A stretch of 64,000 nt of DNA, from contig OX457027.1 of the NCBI GenBank assembly GCA_949752745.1, positions 18,742,603-18,806,602 on the forward strand. The letters run 5' to 3'. The position numbers and the translations under genes were made by a program. Origin of the DNA: Protula sp. h YS-2021. Lineage: Eukaryota; Annelida; Polychaeta; Sabellida; Serpulidae. Of this stretch, positions 47,370 through 64,000 are shown in pieces (positions within the stretch are counted from its first letter, which is position 1; each line of letters starts with the position of its first letter). The notes below the pieces were generated by a model. The model was not told the origin of the DNA and did no database searches. It saw nothing but the letters and a program-made list of their open reading frames with translations.

Positions 47370-48480
47370 CTAGAAGCTAACAGCACATTGTCAAACATTT
47401 TCAGTTAATACTGGTGGGAGCTTAAGCGAAATAAGTAATTTTGATTTAAAACTGGTAAGGAAAGTACACTGTCTAACATCGAGCTGTAGACTGTTCCAGA
47501 TGCGAGGGGCCGCAACTCTTAAAGCTCTTTTACCTGTATTTTTAAACCTTGAACGTGGAATTTTCAATGTAAGCTGGATGTTAGATCTTAGTGCTCTGAA
47601 CAACGAGTAAGGTTCCGTCAGGATATTGTGGTCCAGTTCCTAAAATGCATTTATAGACTATTGTTGCTATTTTATACATAGAGCGCTGGCGTATGGGTAA
47701 CTAATTAAGGTTGAAGAGCGTTTGTGTGATGTGATCTGATTTCTTCAAGCGTGCTATGAGACCGGCTGCTGCATTCTGCACTCTCGGTAACTTACACAAT
47801 AGTTCATCGGACATGCCATGATATATTGAGTTACAGTAGTCCAGCCGGGACGTAGCAAAGGCTTGTACCAAGGTTTTAAGTGAAGAGTCAGTTGGAGATT
47901 TTCGAAACTTCCGTAGACGTCGAAGATTTGCGTAGCACATTCTAACAACATGGTTTACTTGTGATCTCATTTTCAGATCGCGGTCGATAAGTTTTTTTAC
48001 TGTAGATTTGGACGCGCGATTTCAGAACCCGCAATGTTTAATGAGTTGTATGTCATTTTTCTGATTTGCGACTTGTACCAATAAAGATGACTTCGATTTT
48101 TGTGCCGTTTAGTTTTAGTCAATTTGCGCTCATCAATTTTGCATTCTCGAGAACGCAGTTCTCGACAGTACTTTTGGCGTCATATTGTTTTACAACACAG
48201 TTTGGATTTACGGATTTTTGAAGCTGGTATCATCTGCAAAGAGATGGTATAGGATTGAAAATAGCAAATAGTGTATGTGGTGTACGCCCAAAAGCCTAGC
48301 CCAGACCCCTGCTGAATTCCGGTCTCTAGCGCACGTGGTGTTGACGTTGCACTTCCTATAACGAGGCGTTGATAAAGATTTTCCAGGTAGGACTAAAACC
48401 ACTGTATAGAGCTATCACACAATCCAAGTTGTTCTTCAAGCCTCAGAATCAAGCAGTGGTCGCATCTGCTGCTTTCCAAA
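47370..48480 (-). mobile_element. LINE fragment 3 (CR1/jockey-like) polymerase C-terminal half, dead
   Basis: Minus strand: LFADDTSFKNP, the intact FADD catalytic motif, at about 48210; then VNHVVRMCYANLRRLRKF, FATSRLDYCNSIYHGMSDEL, RVQNAAAGLIARL and, further on, RALRVAAPRIWNSLQLDVRQ near 47500. Frameshifts separate the catalytic motif from the C-terminal blocks. It is a different family from the two LINEs at 41.8-46.5 kb. Confidence 0.8.
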
Positions 48481-48549
48481 CTTCTACATGTCAAGGCATC
48501 CATGTGTCATTCAAATGATGGTGTGTTGCAGACTCAGCCCCTTGCCTAT

Positions 48550-50010
48550 CCTTGCAACATGGACCCGTTTTTGCCCAGTATCAACCTCGAGTCGACGTGC
48601 CTCTGGCGGAAAGGATTTTCAGATTTCTGGAGCAGATTACTTGCAAAAGCCTTCTCTCGTTTCCGATACGGCTTACTAGGCGTTGCACAAGTTTGTTGAA
48701 CCAAATACTAACTCTCTGTTTGATTGTGTGTTCCACTCTGTGGCTGCAGCGCCGTCTGATTTATTTAAAATGAACCTTCATTAGCTGTCGTTTTTGATGG
48801 TCTTGCGTCGCGTGCAGAGCCTCCCAACAAATTCTTCTACCACTGACCAAGATTCTCTATCCTTCTTTATTCACCTGGTAGGGCGTCACGCAGACAAGTA
48901 ATTCGTGTTAAATACGATGATTAAAGAATTACTAAGCAAAAAAAAAACATAGAAAAGGCACAAAAGGTATTTTCAGTCGTGTCTTTCTTGTACCAAAAAA
49001 GTTGGGGGTGGCTCCTAGTCATAGACTTGTCACAACTCAGTCAATTCTTACATCTCGAGTCGTTCAAAACACAGACACTGCACATATCATCAAGATCCCT
49101 TAGGTCGGGGCATGTGGACTGTCTTGGTGGATCTTTTGGATGCCTCCTTTTACACTCGAATTGGCAAATCAGCTCGTCACTATCTCTGCTTCGTGGTAGG
49201 TGAATGTACGCTATTGGTTTCTTGCCCACTAATTCGTATTGTCGACGGCAAACGTTGAAGCCGACGTTGAGGTTGATCATTTTCCAATATCCCGAGCTGC
49301 TGAACAAAGGCAAGTCTTGTTATCTCACGCAGCTTTCCTCTCGGCCCCTTGGTCAATTTCAGGAAATCAGGAGATCTTTTTGACTTCTCAAGGGGCAGGG
49401 TTTTTCTCATTTAGCCACGCATTCACTTTCAAGCATCGAGTTTTCTGCTGCATTCCCTCCTGGGTTTGTTAGTTGCCACGGAGAAAACGGTCGAATTGTA
49501 AAAGTGTCATTATCGCGAGTTTCAACATATTGTTTTGAGAGCGTTGCGTCGTGGTAAGTCGCCACATCATCGGCTCCCCTATTAGTACTCAGAGATGGAG
49601 ACTGGCAATCACATCAGAGTAATCTTCTGAGGGTCATGCCTTTCATTCTTCCATCCTCAGGGCTCAAACGGATGCGTCTTGCATCGATTAGGGTTTCTTT
49701 TTCCAGGAGAACTTAGAAGTGGTAAGTGGTCTTGTCACGATCGAACAACATATCAACGTGTTAGTAATGAGGGATGTCATAACTGCATGTCAGTTTCTCT
49801 CCGTGTTTCACAAGAGTCGTGTGGTTTAGTTCCTGGTGGACAATCAGACGGTGGTGTCTCTTGTCCAAGCAGGACAAGAGCTCGCACTAACCGATGTTTG
49901 TTGACTCACCACGCAGTTTCTCTTATGTGCCCGCGACAATGGGTTTGTCATTCAGGCATCTCACATCGCAGAAAGAATGATGTTCAGAATGGGATAAACA
50001 GTCCATAGAG
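48550..50010 (+). mobile_element. DIRS/Ngaro-like tyrosine-recombinase retrotransposon remnant (RT and RNase H)
   Basis: Across frames on the plus strand: VPLAERIFRFLEQITCKS (48590), a pre-RT segment typical of DIRS-group polymerases; then SWGWLLVIDLSQLSQFLHLE and FKTQTLHI (49010-49080), matching the KxGGWRPVIDLSxLNxFL block. Later come LVDNQTVVSLVQAGQELAL and IQASHIAERM (49840-49970), matching a DIRS RNase H. No recombinase domain was found and stops are many. BEL or Gypsy origin is less likely given the ID-LSQLN form. Confidence 0.6.
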
Positions 50011-50987
50011 AGTGAGCATTGACGGATTTCATGAAAATTTGACATGAGAGACCGAAAACTTGCTTGTGGCTCCAAACCTACAAGCAAAGCCTTGGTGTCC
50101 TTTGATGATGCGTTGCCTCTTGTCAGGAGTCTCCGAATTCCCTTGGAGTATTTCTATCGGAGACAATTTCACTGAGCGTATTGCCACCGAAATGATCGGT
50201 TGTTTCAACTCAGTTTTCAGTGCATTATTTAGTTTTCCTTCATGAAAAAGCAGTTTTTTTCCAGAGGATACTTTAAATGATGGAGGCAAGGTCCATTTGT
50301 CGCATTGGCAACGTTCAAAGCGTAGTGCGTCGACAAAGGCATCGATCCTATGGCGGCCACGGCGGTGACAGTCGCTGACTACTTCGTTTTCCTCAGTTAG
50401 GTCGATCATGACGTGTCGGTCAGTTTTATGTTCATTCGTAAGTGCTCATCGGGAAAGATTAGTCTGCGTGTGATGTCATGTTGGATTTGAGCTGGAGCGT
50501 CCTCTTGCAGAAAAAACAGTGTTTTCTTAGGATGTGTTCCTTGTTTTGAAATATCTAACTTGCCCACTCTTTCATCACTCTAGCATTACCGACAAATGAC
50601 TTACGCTGTGTGTTTTTCTGGTGGTGTTGGTGTGCTTTTCAGGACTCTATCAGTCAAGTTAATGGAGCTAAAGTTAATGGAGGTACTGGTCCAAAGACAA
50701 TTAATTTCCTTTTTGGGCAAGACGGACATTGTGATTAAAGGTTTAGGTACATTTAATTAGTTTACTACGCCGAAATACAAAGTCGCAGCAAGTTGCAACT
50801 GCGTCTGTATATTTTATTCATGCGTAGCATTACAGTAGACCTTTCTGAAGTATCTTTGTCTAACTACAGAAAGAAGATTACATTGTTAGTGTATAACCTC
50901 TCATGAAAAAACCTGATGATATCATGCAAAAGAAGATGTCAGTTATGCCCCATCAGGCTAAGCATGTAGCGCACTCTTTGTATAATT

Positions 50988-51350
50988 CTAGTGGTGCCTT
51001 AATGTGTAATTTGTTGCGGTTAATACAATGCTTCGACAGCTATTTATATAAAGACGGTCTTCAGGTGTCATTTTTATGAAAAAAATGTCGTAGACGCAGA
51101 AGCCATTACTAAAAATATATCTGTAAACCTCCCCATCAACGGAGATGGTGGTATTCAATAATCTAGGAATATTTCGGTCAGGTGACTGACACCACACCGA
51201 CACTGATTGGTCGGGTGGTTGACAATACATTGTAAACACGGCAACAGGGGAAACCCGCTCAATGTTTATTTTTTTTTGCAGTATATCCCGCAGAATTTGT
51301 ATTATAACCAATGTAACAAATTGGAAAACCCATAGTGGTGGTTGCTGCAT
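50988..51350 (-). CDS. Unassigned open frame, 120 codons
   Basis: Opens MQQPPLWVFQFVTLVIIQIL, a hydrophobic start that could be a signal or membrane segment, followed by a Cys-containing stretch (MYCQPPDQSVSVWCQSPD) and ISVDGEVYRYIF. I see no splice-supported extension and no known family. It could be a chance frame or a fragment of a decayed gene. Confidence 0.2.
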   Translation of the reverse strand: MQQPPLWVFQFVTLVIIQILRDILQKKINIERVSPVAVFTMYCQPPDQSVSVWCQSPDRNIPRLLNTTISVDGEVYRYIFSNGFCVYDIFFIKMTPEDRLYINSCRSIVLTATNYTLRHH

Positions 51351-52039
51351 CTACAAGATATTTTACTGACAACTTACGACCGCCTGTAGCTGTTGGATCA
51401 CATTTGCTAGTATTTAATCAAGCAGCAACTGGTCTCAGCACCTTATTGAATTAATACAGTTTCAACTAAAAGTTAAAAATTACGTATATAGTAGTCAGTA
51501 CTCCAATAACCAGAAATCATTCTTATACTCGAAATCAATATGAGCATGCAGAAACTGTTCTCTATGGTTATCAGTGCGGCATTAGAGTGAGCGGCTATAA
51601 CAGTATTGGTATATAGGTCTCCATTGACAAACTTTATGCTGGCTGTAAAAATTAGTTAAGAAGGCGTAAGCCAGTCAATTAAATGATTTATATTTGATTA
51701 CAAATGAAATGTGACATTATTTAAGAAACATTATTTTGATTAATCGGAGTAAAAAATGTTCAAGATTTAGTCGTGTGAAATTATTGAAGTCACGTGGTTT
51801 CTTTGATATGTAAATACTTTTCCTGCAGCTACCTGGCTGTAAAGTTTGCAAGATTACGGAAGTTGGGTTGGAGGGAATAAGAAAAAAATCGACAAAAAAT
51901 GGCAAGACTCCAAAATTTCTGTTGCTTGAGAGTTAAGTTATTTTTTTATTTATGAAGTAATTAAACAGCTTAAGTCAAGATATAACAAGGTAAAATTGAT
52001 TAACGTTTATTGTCAAGATCAGTTATTCCAGCAAGATGA

Positions 52040-52110
52040 CATAGCGAGCTGAATCAAATATACAATGGTTAAGCCAAGTGTCAATTATCGTCGTCGCAGA
52101 TTACACAATA
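52040..52110 (+). repeat. Possible left LTR end of the BEL-like element
   Basis: AATCAAATATACAATGGTTA and GTGTCAATTATCGTC here resemble AATCAAATATGCAATGGTTA and GTGTTAATTATCTTC at 55738-55780. The two segments flank the BEL-like coding remnants, and the right one ends ACACAACA, compatible with an LTR ending in CA. Divergence is high and full LTR bounds could not be drawn. Confidence 0.4.
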
Positions 52111-52189
52111 TTTTGCAATTTTTGAATAAAAATTTCGGCAAAGTTTCACGCTTTAGTTTTCGTTCGTTTTCGCTCTTCTCGTTTTCGCT

Positions 52190-55100
52190 TAGATCGCTGC
52201 CATGAGTGACGTAGGCAATGCCGACAGAGTCTCAGTAGTATCCAGTGGTTCAGGTACATCAGTGTCATCCACCATTGACAGGAGCGAGGAAGGCGGCTCT
52301 CCTCTTCAAGCAAAAGCATGCTAAGCAACGGACCCATTTGGAGAGGCTGCATCTAGAGAGAGATCAATGTAAGCAACAATTTAAAGTGCAGTCAGAGAGC
52401 AACACCGCACGCGCCGAAGAACAAGTGCTGATAAAAGTCGAAGCAGCTATCACTAGGGCACAGCATGAAGTAAAACTTCCTGCGAGTGTGACGTCAGTTG
52501 AAGGCGCACACCGATCACATCTTAGCCGTTGTCTGTTATCGCCATTTCGTTTCAACCAGCGAATGTGAGTACTGTATTTAATTTTGACCAGGCTCAGGTG
52601 GCCACGTGATAACCTACCTCTGCATGACAGCTTATCTCCGGTTGTCGTTAAAGTTTCAAAGTGACAAAGAAACTGGATGTCACTCCACCTGAAAACCTTC
52701 CTCCGATTGATGGCAGTACAGAATACAGCCCAGCTTATGACAGAGTTTAGTGGTGTTCGTAGTTCCTTGCCAAATGTGGCACGAAGTGCATCGGCAAGGA
52801 CGGCTGATGCAACTCCTCCGCCATCGCAGCAGCCACGTCAAAGGTGCATTCTCCATATTTAGATTTAGTACATTTTCCATAGATTCACATATTTATCCCC
52901 AGCTGCTAGCCCCTATTAATCACTACCTGCTGATCGCATCCAGCAATTAGTTGCTCTGACTGTTGCTGCCACATTACCTAAAATAGAAATATTGACATTT
53001 GATTGCGATCCCACGAACTACGTTTAATTCATCACTAACGTCAAGACAACTGTTGAATCAAAAGTTTACGAACCATCAGTTTTATTGTACTACCTAATCA
53101 ATTACTGTACAGGAGAAGTCAAGCACCTGAAAAAAACTGTTCGTCCATGCGACCAAGGCTGTTCATGTGCACTGGAGCTTCTAAATAGTACTAGGGTCGC
53201 AGAAATGAAATGGTTTGTTCATACATAGGGTCCGTCATGAAAGGCTTTCTCGTGGTCTTCTCACGCTGAGTGACGAAATGAAAAACATACCCTTACGTTA
53301 CAGCCCTTAATGTACAAAGGTGACTTAAACAGCGCACCCACACTGTAGTAGTCATGCATTTACCCAATCACGTTAAAGTTAAATGAGCTGAGATTGTTAT
53401 GTGTTAACTGTGACGTGTCATGTACACCCAAGTTTTTATTCATATCGTGCAACTCATTGTTCAGAGCAACGGAGTTCATATCAACCAACGTGTCAAACCC
53501 TATACTAAAGTATCACAAATTGTAACACTGATTAACGAAACAGGAGCTATAGATGTTAACTTTAAAGTCTTTTCAATTGGGAACTTATCTATTTTGATGC
53601 GTGCTATGGCTGATGGCAAATATTGTTTTACAATGGCCACATTTGTCCCGGCTTACGTTTCTCCCCGTTAGTTCCTCACAAGTCGATTTGCGATAACATT
53701 CTGGAAGCCTTTTGGAAAGAAGATGAATGTCGAGGACTTGCCAAAGAACCCTTTGCAGTAAAGTCAGTTCTCAGACGGTCTTTACTGTGGCCACATGATC
53801 GAAACGTCTGAAACACAAACGCTCACGTGAACTTTCAAAGTGATTTAAGAAGTCAAGTGGAAAACTGACTTAAAAGAGTCTATTTATGACGCTAGAAGTG
53901 GAAAGTTACTTGCTGACAAACAAGCTCAATGTAGTTTTGAAAAAAGCATAAAAAGAGCGTGGAATGGTACAAGTTTTCATTGAGTTGCCATGGAAAACTA
54001 ATAACCCGAAGATAAAGAGCAATTTGGCGCTTACCTTCAGGAGATTAAATTAAATAAAGCGAGTTTTCACAGAACGAATTGCTTTCTGAAACGTATTAAA
54101 ATGTATTACACAATAACTTGACAAATGGTAATGTGCAGAAAGTTGGTACTTTAGAATAAAACGCTAAAACGTGAACTGTGCGTACATACCTCATCATCCA
54201 GTAATCAGTCCCAATAAACCAGATAAAATTTGCAGTGTTTGATTAAAAGGTTGCCTTTTGCAAGCTATGGGGGTACTACTTCACTTTCGACAAGAGTCTA
54301 TCGCAATTCTTGGTGACATAGATGAAAGTGCATTTCTTCGACACAACGTCATCCTGTATTGCTACCTCGTTTGTTATGCGCAAGACGGCTACTGATAATC
54401 AGCGTGATTTTGACGCAGAAGCGTAGAAAACAGTGCTACAAAAATTGCTTAAAACTGCTTAAAGTAAACGGCGGCTGTACGGGAAGTAATCGGCCTTACT
54501 TTGCAGCTGCGAGATCTGCTTGGGTGAGGTGGTTTCAGTTTGTCTAACTTATTGTCAAACGAAAGTGAAGTTTTGTTGTCAGTCTCAATGTTTGAAAGAG
54601 ACCAATCTGCAGCAACCATTGACATTGAGGAAGCGTTGCCATATGAAAGAGCCCGAGGCTTACGTTGGAACACTGAAGACGATATGTTTAAGTATAACGT
54701 GAAGAATATGCAGAAGTCCAAGAATCGCGGATTATTGTCTGTAGCAATTTCGATGTATGATCTCCTAGGCCTAGCAGCACCAGTCACTTTAATTCCCAAG
54801 ATGTTATTGCAAGGCCTGTGCAAGGATGGGTGCTATTAGAAATAGCATATCTGCGTATCTATGTTTAAGGTAACTTTAAGTGTACGCTCGTTGCAGGCAA
54901 GTCAAGACTAGCACCTATCAAGCTCATCAAGATAGACTAGAGCTATCAGCAGCTGCTGTCGCAGTTGCATCAAATAATTACACTTGAAACTGAATTTGAC
55001 GTCTCAAAGACTTGCTTCTGGGCAGACTCAACAGCTGTTCTTAAGTAGATACATAACACATAAACACGTTTCAAAGTATTTGTTGCTAACCCGTTATCGG

Positions 55101-55660
55101 TGATTCATGACGTACAAGGCCAGATGGTTGGTATTACGTCCTATCAAAATCCAGCTGATCTCGCGTCCCGTGGAATTTCTGCAAGCGAAACGTCAGAAGG
55201 CGTTGACGTAATAGTTTCATGTGTGATCGCTGCTCTTCATATTTCGCTTGATTACTACTGTACGTTGCGCTTCGTTTTAATGCATTACGCAAACCCGTCA
55301 GAGAAAAATCCTATTGGGAATGAAAACATTGAAGAAATGCATCGTGTCCGAGACAAGATTATCACCATAATCCAACGTAAATGTTACACATCCGAATACA
55401 AACTTTTGAATGAGCGTGCGAACCTACTAAGAAGCAGATAAATAGCCAAGTTGTCCCCGATCCTAAGTGACAATATTATTAGAATGGGAGGACGTCAAGC
55501 TGAGACATTAATAACTACGAATCATCACGTTACTGAATTACCCATTGGGCTCGTTCAAGAACGTAACAGCCACTTCGGTGTACAGTAAGTTCTCCCTTTA
55601 ACGCGTAAGGAATATTGAATTACTCAAGGGTTACAGGAGCGTGTTTTCTATGTAGACGTC
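52190..55660 (+). mobile_element. BEL/Pao LTR retrotransposon remnant: gag, RT and integrase zinc-binding domain
   Basis: In order on the plus strand: a gag-type helix, KHAKQRTHLERLHLERDQ (52310); ATLPKIEILTFDCDPTNYV (52970); a polymerase start, WKTDLKESIYDARSGKLLAD (53860); VKNMQKSKNRGLLSVAISMY followed by DLLGLAAPVTLIPKMLL (54700-54810), a block diagnostic of BEL/Pao; SYQNPADLASRGIS (55135), the usual RNase H end; and LSPILSDNIIRMGGRQAETL with HH/CC-type spacing (55450-55560), the integrase N-terminal domain. The integrase core is missing and frames are broken throughout. Confidence 0.8.
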
Positions 55661-55719
55661 ATACGTCAGATCTAGTACCGTTCTCCAACGTCTGGGTTAA
55701 TTACTTCGGTCGTCGTCGG

Positions 55720-57765
<2,046 letters not shown>

Positions 57766-57844
57766 TTTGCATGTTTATATGGTTTCTGGTTTCATATGAT
57801 TTATGGTTCATATATATGGAATGCCATTTTCACCTTTATTACGG

Positions 57845-58700
<856 letters not shown>

Positions 58701-59310
58701 TTTCGTCTTTTTAATTGGTGAACATGGAACATCTAAGTATTTTATTTTCAGCACAGCACAATTGACCAGGTGAATATATTTTTATTTCTTTACATAGACT
58801 CGCACAATTTAAGTCCTCGCAAAGAAAAAGATTGTGCTACGCTACACACTGTTAAATGGTCATCGTATATCATATCTGTTAGAAAAATTTAGTAAGGCCA
58901 GAATAATTTTCAGATTAATTACTTTTTCAAGATGTTTCAAGCTGTTTTATCAAATTAAATTTTACAGCAAGGACCCACTGAGAAAGGTAACATAATGATA
59001 TAGTTTGAACAACAGCTTTTGTACTTTTGTTCAATGTTCAGTGTCAGGGGTAATTGTGTTTAAAGCTATATAACTTATTCATGCTTAAATTTTTTAACAC
59101 ACACTGAGTCACCATAGCCTCGATTTAGACTCGAATGTTAAGAATTTTCTAGCTTAGATATTATAAGTGACTGCGTGTCCTGATACTCAGACAATTAAAG
59201 ATGGCCCTCATATTTTTGTCAAAGCAAGTTGTCTTTTGACAAGAATCTGATTCGTTTATTTGCCCATGAAATAAAAAATGTCGTTTCTACTTTTGTTTTA
59301 ACATCAACAG

Positions 59311-63934
<4,624 letters not shown>

Positions 63935-64000
63935 GTAATTACTTTGCGTAACGTGCAAATGTACATTTTGTTCCTTGTTTGATGTGTTGTGCAAGAATTG

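Larger units (their letters stand above)
50011..52150. other. Spacer with unassigned frames
   Basis: No family is recognised. Two minus-strand frames exceed 110 codons: 50409-50029 and 51350-50988. The second contains SVDGEVYRYIFSNGFCVYD and looks compositionally plausible, but I cannot assign it. Near 52040-52110 lies a segment resembling one at 55730-55790 (see the BEL entry). Confidence 0.3.

Overview
This window is invertebrate-animal nuclear DNA. It has spliced genes with GT-AG introns, AT-rich non-coding sequence, abundant microsatellites and satellites, and remnants of several animal retrotransposon classes (non-LTR, BEL/Pao, DIRS/Ngaro-type). I cannot name the species. A class II CPD photolyase, a TRPM-like channel and a phosphohistidine phosphatase together fit many marine invertebrates, such as a cnidarian or lophotrochozoan, but do not discriminate between them.

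Three protein-coding genes are supported by reading exons across splice sites. (1) About 1-2 kb, + strand: the last three exons of a PHPT1/Janus-type 14-kDa phosphohistidine phosphatase. Its first exon was not found. (2) 7.9-18.7 kb, - strand: a complete 11-exon class II CPD photolyase of about 537 codons, convergent with PHPT1. Its introns hold an 18-bp minisatellite, an (AAT)n run touching a donor site, a 169-bp tandem repeat, a 51-bp satellite of about 42 copies and a dead LINE fragment. (3) 59.3 kb to the window edge, + strand: the N-terminal part of a TRPM-family channel gene, eight exons, continuing beyond the window.

The most striking structure is a head-to-tail array of three nearly identical units of about 7.5 kb (18410-25917, 25918-33380, 33381-40876). 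The left breakpoint lies inside photolyase intron 1, so each unit carries photolyase exon 1, its splice donor and its upstream DNA. The gene therefore has three tandem first-exon/promoter cassettes feeding one body. Each unit also holds a 180-bp-repeat element with a terminal hairpin, an internally deleted non-LTR retrotransposon, nested inverted-repeat (MITE-like) elements and a perfect 27-nt palindrome.

From 40.9 to 56 kb is a retrotransposon graveyard: two related LINEs and a third LINE on the - strand, then a DIRS/Ngaro-like and a BEL/Pao-like element on the + strand, all broken by stops and frameshifts. From 56 to 59 kb there is AT-rich DNA with two long (TA)n tracts flanking a degenerate GATATC-rich minisatellite.

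A recurring architecture appears throughout: one or more 150-200-bp units, then a (GACGGACA)n-type tract, then usually a GC-rich hairpin and an A/T-rich tail. Unit sequences differ between loci. It is probably a large family of non-autonomous elements.
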